NCBI GenBank assembly: GCA_003118195.1
Contig: BEXV01001055.1
Location: 93,416-132,423, forward strand
Reading direction: 5' to 3'
DNA: 39,008 nucleotides
DNA from: Hemicentrotus pulcherrimus
Lineage: Eukaryota > Echinodermata > Echinoidea > Camarodonta > Strongylocentrotidae
Below, one piece after another: positions 1 to 12,500 of this stretch; within the stretch, counting starts at the first letter, position 1; every line of letters starts with the position of its first letter. The translations under genes were made by a program, and so were the position numbers. Under the pieces are notes generated by a model. That model was not told the DNA's origin and ran no database searches. It was given only the letters and a program-made list of their open reading frames with translations.

Positions 1-3000
1 GGTAAGTTTTGAAGCATGTCTGACATAGCAGCAATTATTGCATGCTAAATTGCTGCTTGACAAAAATGTTTATATGTTTGGAATGTATGAAAACTTGTAG
101 AAACATTCAAGGGAATATGAATACAAGGGAGTAAGAAGGAAGACATTATGAAATAGACAACTTCAGAATTGCATTTAATGGCAAGAGGAACAAGAAATTT
201 GAATGAATTTCTGCCCTTAGGGCCAATAGAAAGACAAGTGAACATTGACCGCAAGATGAAGGAAAAGAGACAAAACAAGACAAGAAGAATCAGATAAAAT
301 ATCAGACGGGAAGGGGATAGGAGACAATGAGGTTCACTGAGGGATGGATATAATAATTAAATGTTTCATAACAGTCCCATTGAATAATGATTAAGGGGTA
401 TTATTTCCCCTGTCTTGATCAGATAAATTAGCAAAAAAGGATTTCCATCCATTCTTGTTATGGTAGTGATAGTCTAGACTTTAGCCCTTAGAGAGGTACA
501 ACATTTAGAATTGATGAGCTAATTAATTTTACTCTAATTTGTTCCATAATTGCAAAAAGTCTCTTATCAGGCCAGTCATATATTGTGCTTTGAAAACATC
601 TTGAACAAAAGATGTTGGTGCTGACTCTATAGTTGTTACTTCACGCATTTAATCATTTATTTTTTTTGCTTCTTCTGTGAACTCTTGATCAAGTTTCATT
701 TAATGGCATGCTTTGTCACTGTAACTCTGAAGTCCTTCCACTTTTAAAACTACTTCAAATGCAGACTTTTATTTATGAAGTTGTCACGTCTTTCTTTCTT
801 TCAATTAATCAAAATCTAGAGGATAATGCATGCTTCTGTCGCATGATCTGTATAATGCATGTTTAGACTTGAGAAATGCTTGACAGTTGCTTTTTGTAAC
901 AATTTGTCTTCTTGAATATTTGTAATAATACTAAACTGAAATCAAATACAAATCTTCTTTTCCTCTATTACACATGTCTTTCACATACAAAAGGAATACG
1001 AATATAAGGAACAATTTGCCAGTTTGTAAGTACAAAATGGTACATTGATATTATGGTGTTGTATTCGATGTACCATTCGTTTGATGTTCCAAGCCTTCTT
1101 TAATTCTATCATTTGTCTTTTCTTCACTCTCATTTCTTGTATTTTTATGATTTAATGGGTTTCATTACATTTTGTTTGATATTTTGTGTGTTTTTTCAAG
1201 GGTTTTTCATTTACATCTTTATGTGAAAAAAAATGATCATATTCCTCTTTCATTTTTTATGAATTTTCCTCCCTTAATATCATGTCTTCTGGCTCATCAA
1301 AATACTTATTTGATGTGCTTTGTCATCCAGACTTGGTGTCGGAATCGTATAAAGTTCCATCCATTTTGTATACTCTTCTAATATTCACATAATTTCTTTA
1401 TTTTACTTGTTCTTTCAATTTGATGTGTCATTAATGATCATTATAACAAATTTGTAGATCCAAAATGATGGAATAGATGTACTTAACAATTATTTAATTT
1501 TTGTATAAAGAAAGACAGGAACTACCCACTTCCTGTAGGCAATATGTAAAATGAATATTGCATAATCTGCATCATAATTAGTTTTTTTTAGGCCATTGAA
1601 CAAACGTTTGACTTTATTCAAAGGCTTGACCCCCCATCCTTGCTTCAAGTTAAGATGAAATTAATGAGATAGATTTCTGAGAGATGGAGAGAAGAAGCCC
1701 CTCCTAATAGGAATCCAGATGATTAGTTATAATCCACAAAATGTCAGTTATTTGACAACCAACTTACTGGAGCAAAACTCTAATCAAGATCTGTCAGTTC
1801 CAATTAGAATCATGCTGCATGGATCCAGAACTAAAGTTTACATTTCAAAAACTTAATCTCCCATAACTTTTCAAAGAGAGGGGGATAACTCCTCTTAATT
1901 TTAGACAGATAAGTCAATTATGTCCAAGGCTTATGTCCACAAAGGGGTTTACCTTATTTCTGGTTGCAAGAAATAACTGCAATCAGGACATTGATGAAGA
2001 GGAAATTTCTGTGAGATTTGAGGGATTTGGGCTGCTGACCTATGATTCATAACGACTGGAGACGAAGGAGGATCACACTGATTAGTGCCAATCTTACACA
2101 TATGGCTTATATTGCCTTTGCTACTACACTATACAAAGCGAGTTTACGTGTTTCTATAGAATATCAAGTTACCTATACAGCTGGACGTGTTGTGATAAGA
2201 GAATCCTGTGCTAAAATGGATTTCTATTAATATACATAACGTTTCCTGTTGTAGATTCTAAACTCTCTTTGTTTTGTTTTTGCCATTGAAGTTTGTGTTC
2301 TTTTATATTCTCATTTCTTTATGAGTAACATGTGGTTCAGATAATTTAACTTTAATTGCTATTTTAATCTAAGAGCCTCTTTGAAAATATCAAAGTATAT
2401 CTTTATAATTAAAACCTCTAAGGTATAGAGGTTTTGATTTAAACAAATTTCAGATGAACTAGTTGTAAGGCTTTTCGAGCATCGGACCTTCCCCTAGTGA
2501 TTTTACTTTAATAAAGACTACTTATTGATGTTGAAGATTATTTACAAATAAAAATCATACAGACTCAAATCAGTTGAATTCTTAAGGTAATGATGAGGAT
2601 GATGTTACTTCACAGCATTTATAAGGTGCCATATTTCTGTTTTAAAACATTCAGAGGTGCATGCCCCTGCAATGAATTCATTCTTTTGCTTATTTACTGA
2701 TTAGAGCAACTCTTCTGGTTCACTCACAATTTACAAAAAATAAAGATTTGAAAAAACAACAAACATGATGTTTACAGAAAACGATGTCTATGAACTATCC
2801 AACCAAGTTCACATAGAGGTTGATGTGGAATACTCCCTTGAGACTCCCATAATGTACTCCAATGACTAAGTGATCTTCAGACGATCTTCCGCTGGTCTCT
2901 CCCGCCCATCCTCTCCTTAATGCCACATGGCGTATCCACTCTTTATCCGTCTCATGTGTCTTGCCAATGGCCAGATTTGGGCTCATGTTCCTATACGTCA

Positions 3001-3258
3001 CTGTGCCAGTCTGTAGAGCTGAAGAATTGATCATTCATGACTGTGATGGTCATTACATATCAAAGAATCATGTTTGAGTCGATCTAGAGAGAAAGAAAAA
3101 AAAGATTTTTCATGTCTGTGTATCTACTGAGGGTCAGAGGGGCATGTACACTTGCATCTAATGACATCATGTTTGAGTCTAGATACTGAATCGACTAATC
3201 ATGTGTGTGATAATCATTTGTATCATTAGGTCATGAATTTGGGTCATATTCATTCATT

Positions 3259-3524
3259 CATAGGCAGATCCAGAGGGGGCACAGGGGTCACAGGGGGCAA
3301 AAAAATATGTTAAATCCAGCCCTAAATTTGCCCCAAATGTACTGAAAACCAGGTATGTGCCCCCCCCCCCAGCCCCCCAAAAAATTATTTAACATTTTTT
3401 TTTTTTTTAAATATAAAAATATGCCAATGGCTGACCTAAAAAGGTGTGGAGTTATTTGAACATTTTGTGGTCTACCCCTCTCATCAGATCATCCCCAAGG
3501 TCTGAGGACCTATCTACGCCACTG
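3259..3524. mobile_element. Possible diverged inverted-repeat element
   Basis: It starts TAGGCAGATCCAGAGGGGGC and ends GACCTATCTACGCCACTG, ends that are weakly inverted and resemble the 'cagtggcggatccagggggg' type of terminal repeat common to animal DNA-transposon fragments. The inside carries poly-C and poly-T runs. Weak call; no transposase is present. Confidence 0.3.
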
Positions 3525-3800
3525 TATGTATGTATTTGTATGAATGGCTAATTTCATGTATGCAAATATAAGCGACAACAACAACAAACAAACAAACAAA
3601 ATCGCCCTACCTACCCTAATTTTCAGTGACCCGTTACGCCAAGTCATCATATTTTTTTTAAGCCTAAGGATGAAGATTAAAATTCCATGAGGACAAGAAT
3701 TGGCAGAAAATGTATCCTCTTACATACAATGGTATGTAAGACTTAACAACTGCAAGCAGCATCAACTCAAGATATGAGATGTAATTATGGTTCAAAGGAA

Positions 3801-4207
3801 ATTCAAAAGGCTAAATCAAATTAGCACAATTTAGAGCAGGATGTGTATTTCTCTTGGGTTTTCGGGGGTCTGGAAGGAGTATAGAAAAGGATGAAGAAGT
3901 ATTATTTTTGGATAGTTTTTAATTAGAATAAGTGATGGGTCAGGGAGAGAAAAGAAAGGATTGGATGAGTGTGCAGGGGGCAGTCTGATATGCTTGACTA
4001 GGTGAAGGTTAATGTCTGTAGGGTTAGAGACAAGCTTTATGAGTAATCAGTGTTTCTCTTTTAAACACTTTTTCACACTTACACTGAATGATTACTCTCT
4101 GCTCGATTGTCCTTAAATCTTTATTCAAAAGGAACTTTGGCTAAATTAAATAATTTTGAGCAGGATGTGTATTTCTCTTGGGTTTTGATGTTTGGAAGGG
4201 GTATTGA
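3801..4207 (+). repeat. Diverged direct repeat pair
   Basis: About 85 bases at 3801-3886 recur at 4122-4207. Both contain GAGCAGGATGTGTATTTCTC followed by TTGGGTTTT, with small gaps elsewhere. Likely an old local duplication or two copies of one repeat. Confidence 0.7.
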
Positions 4208-5740
4208 ATTATCCTGGGAATTCATACAGGTTTTATGTTCCGCTATCTTTATATCTGACCCAATAAACCAACTGTTACTGGTACTAGGGTCATTTGATTC
4301 AACATGGGAGACCCAATTCCAAAAGCGAAGTTTGTCACATTTATTGCAGGTTACAGTAACTGGTTATGTGGAAATGGTTGTTCTCACTTTCCCCTATTTG
4401 CCCCCTTCCTTGTTTCATTGCTTGCTATGTATATGGTTATTCCGTTACTGGATTAATGCCATATCTCAGTTATTAGCACTTCCATTTTCACTAAAACCTT
4501 CGAGACAACCCCTGCAGGGATCATGCGTCAGGGGTATTAAGTTTTCAACTCTATGACTTGCAATAGATGTCACTTTACTTTCTTCTGCATCCTGTACAAC
4601 AAGAAAAGAGGAAGGACTTGATGATTTTCTGAGGATGTAAATTGACAATAATGTCTTGTAAATTGCCTGTCATGATGGACACATAATCTTATAATCCCAT
4701 ATGATGTGGATGAGTGATGGTTTTAAAAGGAAAGAAGGTTAGAATCTCAGCTAGGATCCACAGGAGATGCTTTCAATTGTTGCATATGCATCCTCTCAGG
4801 GACGAGCACTTGCCCAATATCCGCATTGCAACAGATTAACTGAAATGTGTTTAGGAGTGAAGGCTATTGCCCGTGAGTGATTTTGTTGTATAGGGAAAAT
4901 GAAGCCGATTGCTCTAAATTGATCAGCAATTAAAAAATTAAATTTTTAAGGTCTGTGTTAGTTTTTGGTAGGAAAGTTACAATCAAATTACATATTGAGC
5001 TGTAATTCCTATAAGATGCCTAAGAAATTGAGCAGTTATTCATAGAATTCTCTTTTGGAATATTCACCTGATGAGGGAAATAGGGGTGAGAACTTGATTT
5101 TCAATTTCTTGATTCAGTAGTCAACCAATGATATTTGATGCTTTTGCTAACTATAGACAAATAGATATTTGTGCAAAAGAGGAAGATTCTGAAAAGAGAA
5201 TGAAGGAAAGATATAGATAAAGAGAGTTGAGAAAGAGGGAACCAGAGACAGATTCAGAGACATAGATTGGCGTGACAGAGGGACAGACAGATGTACTGAT
5301 AGATAATGACAGAATGTTTCTGAAGTTCATTTGATTTGACTTTTGTTCATCTTTATTTTCCAATTATTTTCTCTGCTGTGCATGGTTTGTTCCTGGCATT
5401 TTACATAACTACTGCAATTATATGCATGCAAACACAATGCATTGTGCTTCATCTGTTTGTTTGTCAACATATGAATTAGGTAATACATGTAATGTTTGTG
5501 TATTTGTATCTGAATAGAACTTTTACAAAGGCTGTCCAGCTAAAAATGCATGATATGTTGCAGCGGAACTCTAGCAAGTTTAATCACTTTTTATACATGC
5601 AAAATCTGGTGATGTGGTGATTGAGATCAAATCAATATTTTATTGATCTTCATCCAACTTTAACCATTCAAAGTTAAACATATTGCTTAAATGAAAATTA
5701 AAACTTGTTATCTCCTTTTCTTTCTATGATTTTTCTGTAG

Positions 5741-6562
5741 GTCAAGCTCCATTACAGAAGCAAGGATCAGTGGAGAGTGGACCTGATGCACCATCGTCCT
5801 GTCCTGTGGATATACAGTCAGAACTGAACAAAGGTCTTACAGAAGAGTTCAGCAAGAAACTTGCAGAATGGGATAAGATGAAGAAGTCTGGATATGGTGC
5901 CACCAGCCCAAAGGGTGAACCTAAGCAGAAGAAAATCAACAAGGAGAAGAAGGACAGTACAAAGAACTCCAAGGAAAAGGAGAAGGAAAAGCAGAAGAAT
6001 AAAGAGTCTCCCTTATTGACTAGGAGGAGCAAGTCCCCAGAGGCCAAACTGTCAAGGAACATTGTAGTCATTGAGGATGCCGATGGACAACTGAAACTAG
6101 AGGGCGCTTCAAAGGAATTCTCCAAGCGCTTCCAGGAATGGGAGAAGATGAGAAGTCAGTCTTCTATGAACACTTCAGACAGTGACTCTCCAACCCAGCG
6201 GGTGCGGAAGCAAGGTTCTGAGGAAAGCAGTGAGCCAGGTCCTCAGAGAGAACGAGAGATGTCTCCTAGAAGGACAGACAATTCCTCAAAGACCACACCA
6301 TCAAAGACAGACAATGCTCAGGCTCAGAAGAAGATAGGCGCAACGTCCCATGAGGCAGGGTCTCAGTCAGAGTTCCCGGATGACGGAAGGCCAGGAGAGG
6401 ATGCAGTCTTTGCGGAAGCGGAGGAACACATCTCCAAACTGGAGGAGAAGAACACTTTCCTAGCAACCCAGCTCAAGAGGAAAGATGTAAACCTCCAGGC
6501 TGTTCAATCAGAGCTTGAGACAATGCAACACCAGCTGGAACAGATAGGAGGTAGCAAGAGAG
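5741..6562 (+). CDS. Gene A exon: duplicated EWxKM motif and coiled coil
   Basis: This 822-base exon follows a pyrimidine-rich acceptor (TTTTTCTGTAG) and ends at donor AG/GTAAGA. It starts with two bases of a split codon and ends with one, so it is symmetric (phase 1-1, 274 codons). Visible parts are a 15-residue motif, EFSKKLAEWDKMKKS (5845-5889), repeated as EFSKRFQEWEKMRSQ (6115-6159); a Lys/Glu-rich linker between them; a Ser/Thr-rich stretch with several SP sites; and a C-terminal leucine-heptad-like coiled coil starting near ISKLEEKNTFLATQLKRK (about 6430-6550). Coding use is clear: open throughout, with a marked charge bias. No start codon is evident inside it, so the gene begins upstream. 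The antisense open frame over 5742-6125 is a shadow. Confidence 0.85.
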
Positions 6563-9500
6563 GTAAGAATTAACATAGCATCCTCAGCTTGAAGTGACTA
6601 AAGCATAGAACCTATGTTGCCTCTTGCTACCAACACAGGCTTTATGTAGATAGGGCTAGTGAAAGTTTATAATTTTTACTTTCCTCCTCTTCTTCCACAT
6701 ATGATTCCAACACTCTAATCAGCAACCTGTAGGATAAAATGAGCAGACACGTCTGTGAACTAGTAGTTTCTGGTAGAATTAGACAAAATTTATAAAACTA
6801 TGGTCATATTTTACCCAGGGTAGCATCTTCAGTATTAATGTTTTCCTTCCCTGAGGGTCTGATATCATATGTCTGCCTTCTGTTAAGCAGTATCAGGATG
6901 ATGAGAGGGTTCTGGTCGGATCATGAAACAAATATGTTCCATGTTTCCCCATTGCAAGGAATAATGAAATTGGATCAACTATAAGGATAGCTTAACAAAA
7001 TTGTGAGCAAAGTGGTGACTCTTGAAACATCACAGATTCAATTTAACTTAGTTCCAATACATCTGTTCAATGTTAATTCAATCAAACCGGATACCTGGAG
7101 AGGCTGGGCCTGTCTTAGGACAAGACATATTTGATCAACTTCAGCTGTAAATATTTCTTGTAGAAGTAAGGAGAATGTTTTGATCACCAAGTTAGTGATA
7201 CTGCTTTGCAAAGATAGAGCAGATGTGTCAAGCTAGCCAATTGATTTCTACCATTCCCAATACGCCTTACAAAGCATAATTGGTTTGCAGTCATTCCCTG
7301 TGAATTATCAGCTGAGAACCCATTCATAGATTCTCTTGATATTGATACATCTGTTATGATGAATGTTGCTCAGTATTGCCTGTCATTAGCAGGTTTGGTC
7401 GATTTGATAGAGATTGTTTAAAGAGAAGTTTACCAGATCTCTCATTAGTCACATTCACATTGAACAGTTAGTTCTGAATAATAAAGCACACATGTACATA
7501 AATCAAATTAGACAGCTGTTAATTCATTTATCTCAAGTTTTTTGGATATAACTTTTTAAAAGATTTGATTTAAGTTCTTTTATTTTGTTGAAGGTTGTAA
7601 AATGAACAGTTCAAGTACTATCATGATAGAGCAGCAAGGGAATCTTTCAATTGGATAGAGAATATAAGATAATTGTAAGTTCAGGGTAAGTTAGGGGATG
7701 TGGACAGATCTTGGGATAGATAGCATGTCTGGCTGGTAGAAAACAGATCAGTCAGGGCTGAAAGGATCCTACCCAGGAATGTCAGGATCCAATAGGAAAG
7801 ACCATCACACCTTGGTCCCAAGCAGGGGATGGGTTAAACCAGTCTGTCTCACAAGGTCCGTCATGATCCAAGCGGACCTTCGAGGGAGGAAATTGAGCAA
7901 ATTTAGGCCTGTCACGCGGGCGGAACCCTCACGATCGAGCCGTGAATCTGCAGGTTTCTCGGTCGTGGTGATGTCAATCAGAAGGTGTCCTCGTCTCTAT
8001 GGCATCACTCTACATCACATGCCATAGAGAGTCAAATGTAGCAACTGTCAGAAATTTTAAGTTGACCAAAAACAGGAAAAATGCTCAAGAGTCAAGACCA
8101 AGACAATAATTAAGGATTAGTGTAAGGTGCCTAGCTGTTGTGCCTTAGATTTTCCAAACATCTATTGGGAAGCATTATTCAAAATATGAAAAATTGTATT
8201 GACAAGCAAAGTGATGACTATTAGTTTAAACTGTGATAAAAGGGAAGTACTTTGGCTTTTTGTGCAACATGTAATTGTAAGGAAGTAACATTTTGAATCA
8301 TATTGATATAATGATATCTTGACTTTTAAACAGTCCTAAAAGTTGCCTTTAGAGAAACAGATGATCCTTCTATATGTTTTCACATTACTTCCATTTATCA
8401 CTACCAGAACATATAGTAAGCCCATACCTAAAGAGCTTAAAAAACAACATTTTGTAAGTACATCTACAATCTGTACATGTTATCCCATCATTAAAAATAG
8501 CATCATTTTTAATTTATATTATATTGGAAATTTGACTATGATTGCGAGTTTTGACATTGGTATAAAAAGAGATATCCATGTGTTATTCAGGTGCCGTTTT
8601 TGTATCAGATTTTCCATCTACTTGTTTGTGTGTCATTGGTCAGTAAAAGTTTGTTGGGCTCTTATGCAGTAGTGGTCATTCATCAAGGTCAACTGATAAA
8701 AAGATGCCATAAATAAATATACATGTTATCTGAGGGATATGGTATTATGGTTGTCAAAATAGAAGAATAAACAGGACAAGTTTTTACTATGTATTTGGAG
8801 ACCCTGGGAGGATGCTGTCATCCAGGTAGTACTTGTGCTCTTGGTGATTGCACCGTTGATTCTATATCAGTCTTTTACTAGCTGAAACATAGAACCAAGT
8901 AGAAGCTGTCAACCAGTGATAAATGAAACATAGAACTGAGTTGAAGCTATTTATGGGCCTCACTAGAGAGAAACACATGCCAAGTATACTTCAGGATTTC
9001 TCTCCTTTTCCTCTTGTAACACATCTTTTTATTCCTTCTTCCTCTCTCTTTTTATCTGCCTATTTCTAAGTCCCATTTTGTTTTTCTCTAGTATTTTCCT
9101 TTTCTCCAAATCTGTATCTCTGTACCTCATTCTCATCTCTCACCCCCTCTCCCTCTCTCTCTGCCTGTCTGTCTGTCTCTCTCTCTCTCTCTCTTTATCT
9201 CTCCCTCTTTGAGCTTTCTCACTCTCCATTTACTCTTTCTTTCTCTTCATTTTTGTTCTGTTCTGTTGTCATTTCTTTTCCTCTCTGTTTTCTTCACTTC
9301 CTCTCTCTTCTCTTCTCTTCTCTTTTCGTTCTTCAATGATGTAATCACTCATTGTGTGACAGATATCTAAACAATGGGGTTAAGTCATTAGGAACTGGAT
9401 TAGAAAGAGGACAAGGAGATTGGAAGTAGTTTATTGTTGTCCACGTCATGGGTTGCCATGAGTTATCCTTAAAATGTGGTGAATCAACGCCTAAATTTAA

Positions 9501-12500
9501 CCTTTCAAAATGTCAGGTGTCAAAAGATTTTCCAGGTTTCATGCTGTGAGCTGCTTCACACAGAATTGACTCAAAGAAAGAAAAAATGAAAGTGTTATTA
9601 ATATATCTTGTAATACACCTAATTCTGTAATTTTTACTATGCGTCACTCCAAAATCTAAGAATAAAGTTGTTTTTTAAATTGATGCAATTATTTTCATTT
9701 TCTAGTAAATTTCAATTAGTACAAATTGAATCCCAGATATTTGTAGTTACATTCAATTTTTAAGAATTGGAATATTGTTTTAATAAATAGTGACTAGATT
9801 TATTTATAGATTGTTGTCTTAGTTGCAGTAGTTTCTCCTACATGATATGCCGTCTCAAATACTCACTACATTTCCTTTCTTAATGTAACTTATGCTTTTG
9901 TGATCTCTTACAGATCTGTTAGAAAAGTGCCCCCACGTGTCTAATTTTGGTAAGCCCTGCCCCTATCCTCTTCCCTTTCCCCTAAGGTATCTAAACAGCT
10001 CATGCTACCCTAGTAGACCTCATGAAATGACACCTTTGTTTAGGAACTCCCTATTTACTTTCCATTTATACTTTTAAACATTAATGTAAAAAAGGTGACC
10101 GATTCCATTAGCATTTATATCAAACTCATGAGAATGAATCGCTTGCTATCAAATTGCATGCATCATGTAGAAAGATCAACCTGTGTACAATGTATAATGT
10201 AGCAGTATTTGTCATGTTATGTGTACCCTGTCCTAAATGCAATGTGCCCCTGCCCCACTTGACATATCTGTTGACCCTCATACAGATGTGACAGAGAGGG
10301 GGCCATTCATTTTGTATGCATCCTTGTTAAAGTGCGTCACTTGCCAAATTTGTTCATGTTGTAAAAATGTCCCCAGTGTTTTTCTGTGTCAAAGATGCAT
10401 GTTTCTGTTCTAACTACTTGTGTTTATGGTTACCAGCCCCCTTCCCCACCATTCAAACCCTGAGCTTGATTAAACCTTATCCCTATACATGCACCTGTTA
10501 TTTTGTACCCTCACAGATCGTTTACAAAAGCGCACCAGTACTTGTTCCTCTATAGGTGAGTCCCTCTTAGAGGAAGAACTTAATGACATCAAATCACAGG
10601 TCGAGAAGCTGGAAGAGCAGTTTCAGCTACGCATTAAACCGTCCAAAAGATCTTCACCACCATCACGACCACAACCAACATCATCATCATCACCAACGGC
10701 ATCACCATCGTCCTCATCATCAAAGGATAGCTCAGTGGTGAAGGTTTTGAGTGAGGACATCATGACCCCTGAGGTCACGGCCTCTGACCTCAAGGAGCCA
10801 GAGCCCATGGATGTTGTGGATGCATGCGTTTCAACAGGTCGGTCTCCTATTGTGACTTGAATCCATCTTTTTATCTTTCTAATTGATCCTTGTTCCTTAT
10901 ATTAATCACTCTCTATTTTTCAACAGATTTCCATAACAAGGCATGCTTGCTGCAAGTGTTTGAATTTCATTAATGAATTTTTGGATGCTATGTAACACTC
11001 CTCTAGGAATATTTTTTAGAGAAAATGAAAATGTAATGACTTTTTCAAAAGGTGAAACTCTACTGTTTTCTGGTGAGAAGTTTTTTGTTTACCTTCACTA
11101 ATCACTATCTAAAAACCTTGAGGTGAGATATATTAAAAATTCATGGCAATTGTTTGATTATTGCTCTATGATTTAAAAAAAATGAGCACTAAAACCCTAA
11201 AGTTTTACAACACCATCCGCTATTAAATTGTTGAGAAAACAGATTCCCTTCTCAATAGGCCCCAAAGTCTTCTGAAAAGGAAAGAAAATTGGCAAAAAGT
11301 ATTCCCTTTTCAGGATTTCTTTTGAAATATAGAAATACTATGTGGGTTGGACTAATAAACGTTTCTCTTTCAAACTAACTGGAACTGAATGAGCAAATTG
11401 GATTGAATTATCAAGAAGGAAGTTTAAAAGATCCTTCTCTTTTCACCAGAAATTGACAGAGGCATGATTCTTGTTTAGAATTTGAAGTGTAGTTCAGTGA
11501 TGATTATTGGTTGCGGTTGAACTAATCCAAAGACCGACTTAGGTTCAGAGGAAGGAGAACTTAAGTCATTACTATACATGGTGATGCTCCAGTCACACTG
11601 ACAAAGATAGGCACCAGAGGCAAAGAGGAACACCACTGGGCACCGTTTCATGAAACCGTCATAAGTACAAGTTCACCAACATCTCTTGGAAGCAAATGTT
11701 TAATTCAATGCATACATTTCAATGAGTTGTCAGGACTCTTATACTCATGATGGTTTTGTGAAACACTACCCAGAATGATATCATACTGAACAAAACAAAA
11801 AAACATTACTTTAAAACCTTATAGCATGAACTTTTGAGACAGGGCAAAAGTTTTATGTCGCGAAATAGTTGATTAATAACACGTCTGTCATTATTTTTTT
11901 TCCAATTCATAACTCAAAATATTTCTTGGTGCAAATAAAAGCTGTTCGTGCAATTCACGACACAACTCTGTTGTAAAGTTTCTGGGGTTCCTGTGTGGCA
12001 GATGGCAGGATTTTGTTGATTTCTGATCGTTATAGAGTGTCAGCTTGTCTGTGTAACTGGGGTATGAATCTAAATGCCTCGTTCCCTCCAAAGTCGATTC
12101 ATTGGTTATGCAGTGCAGATGTAGAGAATATGAAGTGAATTAGGAATAGATCCTTATTCAATTTGATCATCATATTTGTATGGGAATGATTTTGAATGTC
12201 AGCTTTTATTACATCTGTTAGCTTTGTCACATCATTTTTTGAAAATTAGTCATTGCATTGTTTGAATTATATCTTGTCATGTGGTTTTAGCGGTTCCATT
12301 AACACGATGTGTATGGTGGTTTGGGTAACATGTGTCACTGGTATATAAGATAACTGAAAAATTTAAATGTTATTTTACACAACAACTATGACTGCCTTTA
12401 CTGTGAAGGGAATTATAGTTCAAATTGAGAGACCTGTACTTATATACAAATCCCACAAATTTTCAAAATATTCTTAATTATACAGTGACCACAAACAAAT

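Larger units (their letters stand above)
1..5740 (+). other. Upstream sequence / probable intron of gene A
   Basis: No convincing coding exon was found here. The window opens with a splice-donor-like GTAAGT at 2-7, so base 1 could be the last base of an upstream exon. If so, its G would join the GT that starts the 5741 exon to make a Gly codon, which fits the phase. The stretch is AT-rich and contains a diverged element with poly-C and poly-T runs (about 3259-3524), a diverged direct repeat (3801-3886 and 4122-4207), and a perfect 10-bp hairpin (2411-2435). The longest open frame (4107-4556, 149 codons from TTG) lacks splice support and overlaps the repeat. Confidence 0.5.

Noticed and set aside
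1036..1077. 10-bp inverted repeat AATGGTACAT / ATGTACCATT
   Set aside because: Short arms with a 22-base loop in AT-rich intron; compatible with chance.
4107..4556. 149-codon open frame on the + strand
   Set aside because: Starts with TTG, overlaps a diverged direct repeat, hydrophobic mixed composition without domain or splice support; likely chance.
7779..8027. 82-codon open frame in the GC-richer island
   Set aside because: The minus strand is also open over much of the same stretch, and no splice sites or phase fit gene A.
10286..10313. Third exon-like segment between the two small gene A exons
   Set aside because: It has an acceptor and a donor, but at 28 bases it would shift the frame, and it resembles the other two only weakly.
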